NCBI GenBank assembly: GCA_964582985.1
Contig: CAZOUM010000071.1
Span: 1 to 12,421, forward strand
DNA length: 12,421 bases
Reading direction: 5' to 3'
From: CAZQYB01 sp964582985
Lineage (GTDB): Bacteria; Planctomycetota; Phycisphaerae; Sedimentisphaerales; Anaerobacaceae
Shown here: positions 6,158 through 12,259 of the stretch, piece after piece
Position numbering within the stretch: the first letter of the stretch is position 1
Layout of the letters: each line of letters starts with the position of its first letter
The notes under the pieces: generated by a model
What the model was told of the DNA's origin: nothing
Databases searched by the model: none
What the model saw: the letters and a program-made list of their open reading frames with translations, nothing else
Position numbers and translations under genes: made by a program

Positions 6158-6829
6158 ATGAGTAATTGGCCAGTAATTTGTGCTGCTATAGCAGCGTTGT
6201 TCTCAGCTATTGCAACTTTTTTGGTTTATCGGTTACAGAAGAAAGTAACTCTTCAATCATTTGCACCTTTAATTAGTCTTTATGATTGGCAGGTGGATAG
6301 TACGCCGCTACAGAGATTAGGTGTTATCGAAGTCAAGAAGATTAAGAATTATGGACACGGGCCTGCATTAAGAATACATGCGTTTGAAAAAGCGCAAGGA
6401 GTCCTACTGTATTTACCTCGTATAGAAAGAAATACTATTCAAGCTGTTCAGCCCCAAGAAGAACGTGATATAGCATGGCAACTTTCTCTTCAAAATGCTT
6501 CCTCCAAACCTCTAAGCCCTCCAGAAGCTGCAAAAATAGACCATATGAACTTTCAAATCGTTGTAAGTTATTCAGATATTAATAACAGAAGGTACTATAC
6601 AATTCTTGACCTATCATACATTAAAGGGGATTGTGTGAGCCCTTTCGAGAAACTTGCTCCAGGACTTATCTTGCGAAAACAGAAAACTATTGTGCGCTAC
6701 AATTGGTTTGTTCATTTTAGGAATAATCTAAATCTATTATTATGTAAGTTAGGCTCAAAGTCCCTAACTCGTGGGACTCTTTTGCATACAAAAAAAAGAA
6801 TGCGAAAAAGTCTACGCATAAGAAGCTGA
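6158..6829 (+). CDS. Membrane-anchored protein of unknown function
   Basis: A 223-residue protein with one N-terminal transmembrane helix (about residues 4-25) followed by Arg/Lys, which places the rest in the cytoplasm. The soluble part looks beta-rich; the segment IKNYGHGPALRI (about 62-73) resembles the 'N-x-G-x-GPA' text seen in other single-TM hypothetical proteins. The C-terminus is strongly basic (RGTLLHTKKRMRKSLRIRS). Base composition is more AT-rich than in the sigma-factor operon, a possible sign of recent acquisition. Its position 166 bases after the GHKL ATPase, same strand and with no terminator between, makes it a candidate partner, for example a membrane-associated component, but that is only context. 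The ribosome site is weak (gagagagcaatATG). I do not recognise the family. Confidence 0.65.
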   Translation: MSNWPVICAAIAALFSAIATFLVYRLQKKVTLQSFAPLISLYDWQVDSTPLQRLGVIEVKKIKNYGHGPALRIHAFEKAQGVLLYLPRIERNTIQAVQPQEERDIAWQLSLQNASSKPLSPPEAAKIDHMNFQIVVSYSDINNRRYYTILDLSYIKGDCVSPFEKLAPGLILRKQKTIVRYNWFVHFRNNLNLLLCKLGSKSLTRGTLLHTKKRMRKSLRIRS

Positions 6830-6841
6830 GATGAAGTGTAT

Positions 6842-6865
6842 CCTTCGACTGCGCTCAGGATGACA
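6842..6865 (+). repeat. 'ccttcgactgcgctcagg' dispersed repeat, copy 2
   Basis: Second copy of the phrase at 3342-3365, just after the membrane-protein gene. With the first copy it brackets the stretch containing the ATPase and membrane-protein genes, but the phrase is too common in such genomes to be taken as an attachment site. Confidence 0.55.
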
Positions 6866-6887
6866 GTTAGGGAAAGTTTAGGACGGC

Positions 6888-6921
6888 CCCCACTACCTGT
6901 TTGCGCAGGTAAGACGTGGGG
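6888..6921. other. Long hairpin between convergent genes
   Basis: CCCCAC (6888-6893) pairs with GTGGGG (6916-6921) and, nested, ACCTG (6895-6899) with CAGGT (6906-6910). It lies between the ends of the plus-strand membrane protein and the minus-strand HNH nuclease and may help end transcription, although no T-run follows. Part of the text ('ttgcgcagg...acgtgg') recurs at about 10049-10073. Confidence 0.5.
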
Positions 6922-6934
6922 ACAGGGGGGCAAA

Positions 6935-7492
6935 TCAGAGCGGGAAATTCAGAACAGCGAATTCCTTGTGATACTTCTTAGCGGCTTCGTCATAGGCTTT
7001 TGCGGCGTCGATTTCGTCGTGGAAGTAGCCGACGTTTTTGTGTATGCCGTTGTAGCATATCTGGACATTCCATTTCCTTTGGGGTTTGTGCCAGGTAACA
7101 CCTTTGTATTTTGAGGGGGAATTTGGCCGCTTTATGTATGGCCTGTTGAGGATGTTCTGAGCGTGTGTAACGATGCGGAGGTTTGCTTTTCGATTGTCGA
7201 GGCCGTTGCGGTTTATATGGTCGATGATGAGGCCTCTGGGCGGCTTTAGGACTACACGGTGCATCTTAATGTAGATTCGCTTTCCGTCTTTGCCGGTTTT
7301 GGTGTGTCGGCCGGCGTAAAAGGTGTTCTTGCACCTGGCGGCATACCATTTGTACTTATTTAATCGCTCGTAATCATCGGGGTCGACTATGGCGTATTTG
7401 CCCTGGGTCAGTGGGATGCGGCGAAAGGGATAGCCGTAGCGGAGGCGGCGATATAAAAGGGCCAGCCGGATTAGTGGGCCGCAATGGGGCAA
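6935..7492 (-). CDS. HNH endonuclease with AP2 DNA-binding domain
   Basis: A probable DNase of the homing or phage-type HNH-AP2 class: the HNH module cuts DNA and the AP2 module recognises it. With the TTG start the protein has 185 residues. LTQGKYAIVDPDDYERL (28-44) is the usual family N-terminal segment. The HNH core runs from His78 through IIDHINRNGLDNRKANLR (89-106) with Asp91, His92, Asn95 and Asn104. The AP2 domain occupies about 126-183 (SKYKGVTWHKPQRKWNV to LNFP). The start is odd: a TAA stop lies two codons before the TTG at 7492, and no in-frame ATG occurs until Met77. The TTG sits inside a dispersed repeat, so the N-terminus may have been cut or rebuilt by that repeat. The catalytic core looks intact. 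It is a likely selfish element rather than a host gene. Confidence 0.82.
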   Translation of the reverse strand: MPHCGPLIRLALLYRRLRYGYPFRRIPLTQGKYAIVDPDDYERLNKYKWYAARCKNTFYAGRHTKTGKDGKRIYIKMHRVVLKPPRGLIIDHINRNGLDNRKANLRIVTHAQNILNRPYIKRPNSPSKYKGVTWHKPQRKWNVQICYNGIHKNVGYFHDEIDAAKAYDEAAKKYHKEFAVLNFPL

Positions 7493-7506
7493 GCCCCATT
7501 AGAGAG
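7486..7506. repeat. GGGG-CAAG-CCCC-ATTAGAGAG repeat, exact copy 1
   Basis: A 21-base sequence identical to 7768-7788. It comprises GGGG-CAAG-CCCC (a perfect hairpin) followed by ATTAGAGAG. The complement of its CAA supplies the TTG start of the HNH-AP2 gene. The two exact copies lie 282 bases apart and bound the purine-rich tract. Confidence 0.75.
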
Positions 7507-7606
7507 GAGAGAATAGAGAGGGGAGAGTGGAGAATTGAGAATGGAGAATGCAGAATTGAGAAGTGAGAATTGGGAAGGGAGAATTGAGAAGGGAGAATGG
7601 GGGATT
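7502..7606 (+). repeat. Purine-rich 'gagaatt' low-complexity array
   Basis: Irregular repetition of gagaatt/gagaatg/gagaagg heptamers, almost entirely purine on the plus strand. An open frame on the other strand through this stretch (7374-7619) reads as Ser/Leu/Pro/His repeats and is not a gene. Possibly slipped-strand or triplex-forming DNA. Confidence 0.7.
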
Positions 7607-7690
7607 GGCCCTTCGACACATCCTGACAAGGCAGGACTGGCTCGGGGATCTTCGCTGCGCTACGAGAATCAGTAGTAATCGCGTATCAGT

Positions 7691-7815
7691 GGGTAGACCC
7701 CATTAGAAATGCGTGCTGGAGCACGGCAGCCTTACCCTGACCGGCCAAGAGGCGGCTTATTTCTAACGGGGCAAGCCCCATTAGAGAGCGGAGAGAAGGC
7801 CTCTAACGGGGCAAG
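7691..7815 (+). repeat. Chained CCCC(A)TTAGARA/TTTCTAACGGGG palindromic elements
   Basis: GGG-TAGA-CCC (7691-7700) opens the element. CCCCATTAGAAAT (7698-7710) pairs with ATTTCTAACGGGG (7759-7771) with one mismatch, across a 48-base interior. GGGG-CAAG-CCCC (7768-7779) follows, then CCCCATTAGAG (7776-7786) pairs with CTCTAACGGGG (7801-7811), again with one mismatch. The stems share the CCCC/GGGG boxes, so alternative pairings are possible. Related to 4059-4121 and 7486-7506. Not coding. Confidence 0.65.
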
Positions 7816-7977
7816 GAACGTGCCGAATGAATTGGGGTAAAGAGAACCCACCAATAAATTGGTGGGCTAAATATTTTTGAGGGGTGGCTACGTTATTTTT
7901 CATCTTTGATTTTTTTTCGCATTTATGCAATAAAGCAATTCTGAAAGGCGTCTTTATTTACGTGAAAAGCACTTAAA
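7816..7977. promoter_or_regulatory. Upstream region of the sigma-factor operon
   Basis: It holds a short stem 'acccaccaataaattggtggg' type (CCCACCAAT...ATTGGTGGG, about 7847-7867), an AT-rich stretch (tttgattttttttcgc), and 'tatgcaataaag' at 7925-7936, about 42 bases before the start codon. That word also precedes the membrane-protein gene at 6119-6130. No confident -35/-10 pair was assigned and there is no ribosome site before ATG 7978. Confidence 0.35.
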
Positions 7978-8511
7978 ATGACAGAAAGCGACGATTTAGT
8001 ACGGATTATAAACGGCTGTAAGGCCGGTGAGGCAGAAAGCTTTCAAAAGTTAATAGATATATACGCAGGGCGCTGCTACGGGTATTTCTATCGATTGACG
8101 GGCAGCAGGGAAACAAGTGATGATTTGCTGGGCGAGCTATTTGTCAAGCTGGTGGCGAAAATCGGCTCTTTCAGGGGCGGGGCTTTCGAGAGCTGGCTGT
8201 TCAAAATAGCATCCAATGTTTTTTACGACTATCTAAGGGACAAACAGCAACGGAGAAGAGTGTTAGAGGCCAGAGAGAAGCAACTTAAGTCAAAAGCGAT
8301 AGAGGCAAAGAAATCCGAGGTCGAGCAAATTGATAAGTTACAGATGCAGCTTGAGAAGCTGGATGCAGAGACGAGGGAAGTAATAATGCTGCGTTTTTAT
8401 TCAGAGCTGAGGTTTAAGGAAATAGCGGAGATGCGAAGTGAGCCGATAGGAACGACATTGTCGAAGGTGCATCGGGGGTTAAAGAAGCTGCGAGAGTTGA
8501 TGGAGCAATAG
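7978..8511 (+). CDS. ECF-type RNA polymerase sigma factor
   Basis: A 177-residue sigma-70 family protein with only regions 2 and 4, the extracytoplasmic-function layout. Region 2 spans about 15-90, with the core-binding and -10-recognition text DDLLGELFVKLVAKIGSFRG and FESWLFKIASNVFYDYLRDK. A long charged linker (91-120, many Lys/Glu) leads to region 4 at about 123-174 (LDAETREVIMLRFYSELRFKEIA...), with the helix-turn-helix at about 144-170. It would direct RNA polymerase to stress or envelope promoters, probably including its own. It starts a tight operon: the next gene begins three bases after its stop. ATG 7978 gives a standard N-terminus; no Shine-Dalgarno is visible. Confidence 0.93.
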   Translation: MTESDDLVRIINGCKAGEAESFQKLIDIYAGRCYGYFYRLTGSRETSDDLLGELFVKLVAKIGSFRGGAFESWLFKIASNVFYDYLRDKQQRRRVLEAREKQLKSKAIEAKKSEVEQIDKLQMQLEKLDAETREVIMLRFYSELRFKEIAEMRSEPIGTTLSKVHRGLKKLRELMEQ

Positions 8512-8514
8512 GTT

Positions 8515-9033
8515 ATGAACGAGCGGAATGAAGAGAATCTGAAAGACTTGTTTGAGAAATTCGTTGATGCCGGACAGGCGGAAAAGGCGGCGGAGGATAT
8601 TCGCAAAGGCGAGGAGATTCTTAGCGCACACCCTGGGCCGGAGCCGGATGGGGAAGTTATAGCCGGCATAAAAGCTGAAGTTGCAAGGGAATTGTCGAGG
8701 CGAAAAACACGTGTTACCAAGCGAGTAGTTTACAAGGCGGCGTCTGTTGCAGCGGCGTTTATTATTCTGGCGAGTGTGAGCGTAAAAATATTTGAAAAAG
8801 GCGGCGAGCAGGGGAAAGTTGTCAGGGCATCAATTCTGCCGAGCGCGATTTGGGAGAGCGAGGACCTGGCCGCTGATGATGTGGATTTGGCAATTCTGAC
8901 GGCTGAAATCAGGGAGATTGAAGAAGATGCGCTGGCTTTACAGTTTGGGGAAAACGGCGGGAACGGGCATATAGGCTTAGAAGAATTGGAAATAGAACTG
9001 ATGGAAATTAATGGTGATTTTTGGAAAGGGTAA
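8515..9033 (+). CDS. Single-TM protein, probable anti-sigma factor or sigma regulator
   Basis: A 172-residue protein with a cytoplasmic charged N-terminal region (1-67), one transmembrane helix at about 71-92 (VVYKAASVAAAFIILASVSV), and an acidic outer part rich in Glu/Ile/Leu (106-170). It starts three bases after the sigma-factor stop, with a GGAG inside the end of that gene, so the two are probably translationally coupled. A membrane protein directly after an ECF sigma factor is usually its anti-sigma factor, held inactive by an outer signal. No zinc-finger HxxxCxxC motif is visible, so it is not of the classic ZAS type. The assignment rests on context and topology, not on sequence identity. 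Confidence 0.7.
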   Translation: MNERNEENLKDLFEKFVDAGQAEKAAEDIRKGEEILSAHPGPEPDGEVIAGIKAEVARELSRRKTRVTKRVVYKAASVAAAFIILASVSVKIFEKGGEQGKVVRASILPSAIWESEDLAADDVDLAILTAEIREIEEDALALQFGENGGNGHIGLEELEIELMEINGDFWKG

Positions 9034-9037
9034 AGAA

Positions 9038-9970
9038 ATGAAAAAGAAAAATGTGACGATGTTCGTTTTGGCAATGGGAATAATCTTGTTGCTGACGGCG
9101 GCGCTACCCTGCTGGACTGCTGAGAAAGAGGGTGAGAAAAAGGATGAAAGTGTGTGGCATGAGGACGAAACAAGAGGAGGAGGTTTTAGACGGTTTGAAC
9201 TGACGGATGAAGCGATTGAGCATATGATGAGTCGCCTGAGAGAAACCAATCCGGCGAAAGCGAAGGAACTGGCGAAGCTGCAGAAGAAAGACCCGGAAAA
9301 GTTCAAAGCTGAGCTTAGAGAAATTATGCGGGAGCGGTTCGGCAGAAAATGGGGAGAGCATGAAAGAGGTGGTGGAAAGTATAAAAAGCGTGGGCCTGGA
9401 CGGGGTATGGAGTTTGGGGAACTTGGTGGACGTGACGAACCCAACGCGGGACGGACAAGAAGAAAGAGAGCTATGTATCGGCGTCGGGGTCCCGGATTTG
9501 ACGAATGGCTGGCGGAGGATTATCCTGAGGAAGCAAAGAAATTAGCCGAACTTAAGGAAAAGAGACCGGAGCTTCACGGAAAAAGATACGGGCTTATCCG
9601 TCGAAGGTACAGGACAATTTATGAGGCGAAAGATAACCCCAAGTTGGTCGAGATTCTCAAAGAAGATTTAGACCTGAAAGACAGGCGGGACAAGCTGCTT
9701 GAGCAAATCAGGGCTGTGGTCAGCGAGGACGAAAAGAAAGAGCTGGTCAAAGAGTTGGCGGACGTACTTGGCCGAAGGTTCGATTTGATTGTAAAGCGCA
9801 AGCAAATAGAATATGAACGGCTGCTGGAGAGGCTGAAGGAACTGCAAGAGAGGGTGAAGGCAAGTGAGGCCCAGGTTGCGAAGTGGAAAAAGGCTGAGTT
9901 CAAGAAGATGAGCGTACAGGGACGAGTTGAAGAATTGGTGGGCAAGACTGAGAAATTCAGGTGGGAGTGA
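9038..9970 (+). CDS. Exported, highly charged helical protein with two related segments
   Basis: A 310-residue protein with a signal peptide (MKKKNVTMFVLAMGIILLLTAALPCWTA, cleavage probably near residue 28). The start at ATG 9038 has GGAAAGGG a few bases upstream and lies four bases after the preceding stop; a longer in-frame start inside that gene is unlikely. The mature part is almost all charged helix. Residues 54-102 (LTDEAIEHMMSRLRETNPAK...) and 153-190 (FDEWLAEDYPEEAKKLAEL...) look like diverged copies, separated by a Gly/Arg-rich linker (103-152, with RGGGKYKKRGPGRG). A long coiled coil fills about 205-290. It resembles periplasmic stress chaperone-like helical proteins (CpxP/Spy-type) in style, but I see no firm family signature. 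As third gene of the sigma operon it may be the outer sensor or main output. Confidence 0.78.
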   Translation: MKKKNVTMFVLAMGIILLLTAALPCWTAEKEGEKKDESVWHEDETRGGGFRRFELTDEAIEHMMSRLRETNPAKAKELAKLQKKDPEKFKAELREIMRERFGRKWGEHERGGGKYKKRGPGRGMEFGELGGRDEPNAGRTRRKRAMYRRRGPGFDEWLAEDYPEEAKKLAELKEKRPELHGKRYGLIRRRYRTIYEAKDNPKLVEILKEDLDLKDRRDKLLEQIRAVVSEDEKKELVKELADVLGRRFDLIVKRKQIEYERLLERLKELQERVKASEAQVAKWKKAEFKKMSVQGRVEELVGKTEKFRWE

Positions 9971-9973
9971 GTA

Positions 9974-10080
9974 AATGATTAAGGATTAATGATTAAGGAT
10001 TAATGATTATTGCTACAGAAGAAATTAGCCACAGATTTCGCAGATACCCCGCTTGCGCAGGCACAAGTTAACGTGGAAGA
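9974..10080 (+). repeat. Tandem 'atgattaaggatta' and phrase-repeat remains
   Basis: 'atgattaaggatta' occurs twice in tandem at about 9974-10001, followed by another atgatta. Next come 'ttagccacagatttcgcaga' (about 10025-10044), a member of the atctg(c/t)g phrase family, and 'cttgcgcaggcac...acgtgg', related to 6901-6920. Nothing codes here. Confidence 0.5.
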
Positions 10081-10131
10081 ATAGGGCCACAGAACAGAGG
10101 GGTATAGAGGCACAAGCGCATAAGAGCTTAA

Positions 10132-10167
10132 GGGCACAGGCAAATTATGGCCTGTGCTCTTTTTTTA
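10132..10167 (+). terminator. Rho-independent terminator of the sigma-factor operon
   Basis: GGGCACAGGC (10132-10141) pairs with GCCTGTGCTC (10150-10159) with one G-T pair and an 8-base loop, followed by TCTTTTTTT. It is the first strong terminator downstream of the three-gene operon, about 160 bases after its last stop. Confidence 0.88.
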
Positions 10168-10177
10168 TAATTTGTTT

Positions 10178-10356
10178 GTGATTTGCTCTGCTTCGTCGGG
10201 GATTTTTCATATGAAGTGGCGATAGAGCGGTCAACCTCAGGGACTTTGCCAAACTTTCGGAGAACTGGCTTGTGAAGAAGCTATGGCCTGAGTAATCAGC
10301 GAGATTGAGTTTGCACAAATCGGGGCCTATGCTGCTATTCGGCATAGGCCTTTTTT
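10178..10356 (+). ncRNA. Candidate structured small RNA between two terminators
   Basis: About 180 bases with no coding sense, ending in its own terminator. Seen stems, in order: GCTCT (10185-10189) with AGAGC (10224-10228), and nested CTTC (10191-10194) with GAAG (10213-10216); CTCAGG (10236-10241) with CCTGAG (10287-10292), enclosing GCCA (10248-10251) with TGGC (10266-10269) and an inner TTC-gga-GAA. The terminator hairpin follows. A consensus TATAAT lies at 10166-10171, which would start transcription near 10178, but no -35 box is evident and the preceding T-run alone could produce it by chance. Class unknown; it matched no riboswitch or housekeeping RNA that I know. Confidence 0.4.
10324..10356 (+). 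terminator. Rho-independent terminator
   Basis: Perfect stem GGCCTATGC (10324-10332) and GCATAGGCC (10342-10350), 9-base loop, six T. It is the second plus-strand terminator within 190 bases, with no ORF between them, which implies a separate transcript. Confidence 0.85.
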
Positions 10357-10519
10357 ATACAGCCTGCGCCGTGTAAGAGGAAAAGTGAATAGAAAGCTGC
10401 GGACGCGGAGCCACAAAGAAATCTGAGTTTCCAAGATAGCAAATCCAAAGTGAGCTTGTCTTGCTGCGAAGTGATGCCAGCCCAAGCCGCGGTCCGTCCG
10501 AAGCCGGACCAAAGCAATT

Positions 10520-10642
10520 AATCGCGGGGCCCGCTTTTGCATAAGCTATTGCAGGCAAAACAAATAGACCGGAACTTATCATTGCCCCAGAGGTTACAGC
10601 AAATACATCAAGCAAACCGAGTTGTTTCTTCAGTACGGCCAC
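10520..10642 (-). pseudogene. N-terminal remnant of an APC-family amino-acid permease
   Basis: About 41 residues starting MAVLKKQLGLLDVFAVTSG and continuing with AMISSGLFVLPAIAYAKAGPA match the start of amino-acid/polyamine permeases, including the first membrane helix with its broken GAMISSG substrate-binding turn. After GPAI the family sequence stops: the frame stays open to 10355 but reads as unrelated text, and no second helix follows in any frame that I can see. The normal protein has about 12 helices and 430 or more residues, so this is a decayed or truncated copy. The breakpoint adjoins a GGTCCG...CGGACC hairpin (10491-10510). Not expected to be functional. Confidence 0.72.
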
Positions 10643-10803
10643 GTTAAAATCTCACAATGATTCGATACTAAAAAAGCAAAAGTTACAAGTAATCGTTGGT
10701 TATTTTTACCAAAATCCTATCAGTGAAACACGCTTTTCAATGTTAGGCATTCCCAAGCTTCTCATAATAAATTTGCCTCTTTATCTCAAAATGGCCAAGG
10801 GAT
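10643..10803. other. Short spacer without visible features
   Basis: AT-rich gap between the permease remnant and the DUF4405 gene. No terminator for the minus-strand genes could be found here. Confidence 0.4.
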
Positions 10804-11247
10804 TTAGGCTTTTCCCGTTGGGCGTACAGGTGTTTCATACTGTTGCCAGCCGTGACCTTTTCCTTTTCCGCGTTCCTGAACCTCAGGCTTCACAAAATAA
10901 GGAAAAATAAAGAGAAGAATCGTCATACAAATAAGAACCAATGCAGTAATCCATCGGGCGAAACGATTCGGTATCAGTCTGCAGTAAATTCCGACAATCA
11001 TCGGCCAGTGCAAGACAACGTGGAGTACAAGAAAAGCAAGGAAAACCAGTCCGATCACAAGGTGAATTGTTCCCCACTGATGACGGTCCATACTCCAGAA
11101 GAACAGGTCCACATTCCGGCCGTAAATCTCCCACCGTTGATACCCCGGAACCAGTACATATTTGATTAACAGACCGATTCCTGCAATAGCGGCAACACAC
11201 AGCAATAATAATGCGTCAATAACCAGGTTAAGTTTCGACTTTTTCAT
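10804..11247 (-). CDS. DUF4405 family cytochrome-b-like membrane protein
   Basis: A 147-residue protein with three membrane helices, at about 8-31, 60-82 and 98-118. It fits the DUF4405 family (LNLVIDALL, GIGLLIKYVLVPGY, then MDRHQWGTIHLVIG and LHVVLHW). His56, His62, His76 and His80 sit at or within helix positions suited to binding b-type haem, so an electron-transfer role is likely, but haem binding is inferred. The tail is hydrophilic, with GKGKGHGW. The start at 11247 is preferred over the in-frame ATG two codons upstream because AGGAA then has a six-base spacing. It lies about 115 bases after the Spy-like gene on the same strand, and may form one operon with it, pairing membrane redox and periplasmic stress functions. 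Confidence 0.85.
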   Translation of the reverse strand: MKKSKLNLVIDALLLLCVAAIAGIGLLIKYVLVPGYQRWEIYGRNVDLFFWSMDRHQWGTIHLVIGLVFLAFLVLHVVLHWPMIVGIYCRLIPNRFARWITALVLICMTILLFIFPYFVKPEVQERGKGKGHGWQQYETPVRPTGKA

Positions 11248-11361
11248 GATCATTTCCTTTCAAGCTTCCTGAGCCAAAAGAAATATGACTATTCAGGCAA
11301 AAATTGCGGATTCAACTTAATTCGAGAGTTCATTCAAAATCATCCTGCTCAAATCATTTTA

Positions 11362-12252
11362 TCATTCTCTATTCCACCCTCTACCGCAGTTAGCAGAAAG
11401 CCCAACTAAAATTTTCTGTTGTTCGGGTGATAGGTTAGGCCGAATTAATAAGACATGCTGCGAGGTCAGACGTTCAAGTTGGGCGCGAGCTTCCAATAAC
11501 TTTTCCAATTGTTGTAATATAACATTATCATTCTCAGACGGAGTTTCGAGTAGCAAGGCAAGCTGCTCATGCTCTTTGGAAGCAATTTTGGCAAATTCGA
11601 CTGATTTTGCCTCGAATCCAGGGTCCAATCGTTGAATTGCTTGAATTTGCTCTGGAGTAAACTCGATGTTACGTGACAAGCCCCCACGATATCTTCTTCC
11701 ACGACCTTGTCCCCTTCCCCGCCCTTGGCCAAATCGGCCTAGCCCACGACCGTTTCCTTTTCCCCGGCCAAAATGTTGTTTTCCAGAACCACCATTAGTC
11801 CCCCCAAGTAAACGTCTTTTGCCCGCCCGTCCCTGTATTATATTACTGCACAAGTGCATAAGCGGTTGCTGCTGTTGAGGTGAAAGATGTTTTCTGATAG
11901 CAAGGATATATGTGACCACACGTTTAATCAATGCATGATTTGCTGTAATTACCCTTTCTACCTGTGCCGTTATTTGCTCATTAGTGCTGCCGGGAGCGTC
12001 AAGCAGGCGAGCCAATTGCTGTCGTTCTGATATAAAAGCCAGGGACAACTCCGCCGCTTCTGTATCAAAATCGGGGTCGGATTGCTGGATAGCCTTGTCC
12101 TGCTCATCGGTAAAAGCCAGCCAGTTTCGCATACATACCCGAGCTGAGTAAACATTATCTGCTTCCAGGCTGCGTGTGATATAGAAAGAGCCCACACCTA
12201 CAACGCCGGCAAGAAACAAAATTACAACCGTTCTGAGTTTGATTTTCATCAT
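11362..12252 (-). CDS. Exported two-repeat CpxP/Spy-like periplasmic protein
   Basis: About 296 residues with an N-terminal signal or anchor helix (about 8-25). Two homologous helical modules follow. Residues 48-140 contain FTDEQDKAIQQSDPDF and LSPQQQQPLMHLCSN; residues 198-290 contain FTPEQIQAIQRLDPGF and LSPEQQKILVGLSAN. The LSPxQQ text is the LTxxQ-type motif of CpxP/Spy and of periplasmic heavy-metal-resistance proteins. A Gly/Arg-rich linker (about 141-192, with GRGRGQGRGRRYRGG) joins them. It would act in the periplasm as a chaperone or metal/stress sensor. The start is set at the tandem ATGs 12252/12249: the longer open frame to 12408 overlaps the end of another gene and has no family character. 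No strong ribosome site is seen; upstream TTG 12273 or GTG 12267 cannot be excluded. Confidence 0.8.
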   Translation of the reverse strand: MMKIKLRTVVILFLAGVVGVGSFYITRSLEADNVYSARVCMRNWLAFTDEQDKAIQQSDPDFDTEAAELSLAFISERQQLARLLDAPGSTNEQITAQVERVITANHALIKRVVTYILAIRKHLSPQQQQPLMHLCSNIIQGRAGKRRLLGGTNGGSGKQHFGRGKGNGRGLGRFGQGRGRGQGRGRRYRGGLSRNIEFTPEQIQAIQRLDPGFEAKSVEFAKIASKEHEQLALLLETPSENDNVILQQLEKLLEARAQLERLTSQHVLLIRPNLSPEQQKILVGLSANCGRGWNRE

Positions 12253-12259
12253 TATAGTT

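Noticed and set aside
3342..6865. The 'ccttcgactgcgctcagg' copies as attachment sites of an island
   Set aside because: The copies flank the ATPase region, but the phrase is a common dispersed repeat, they differ by a base and there is no integrase.
7374..7619. 81-codon minus-strand frame with Ser/Pro/Leu/His repeats
   Set aside because: It is the translation of the gagaatt purine array and overlaps the HNH-AP2 gene.
7486..7815. CRISPR array
   Set aside because: The repeats are palindromic, unequal in spacing and overlap each other; there are no regular spacers and no cas genes.
8730..9444. Minus-strand Ser/Phe-rich frames of up to 155 codons
   Set aside because: They are antisense to the Lys/Glu-rich operon genes; high Ser/Phe is the expected shadow of that coding.
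10804..11253. Start of the DUF4405 gene at ATG 11253
   Set aside because: AGGAA would directly touch that ATG; the ATG at 11247 has a normal six-base spacing.
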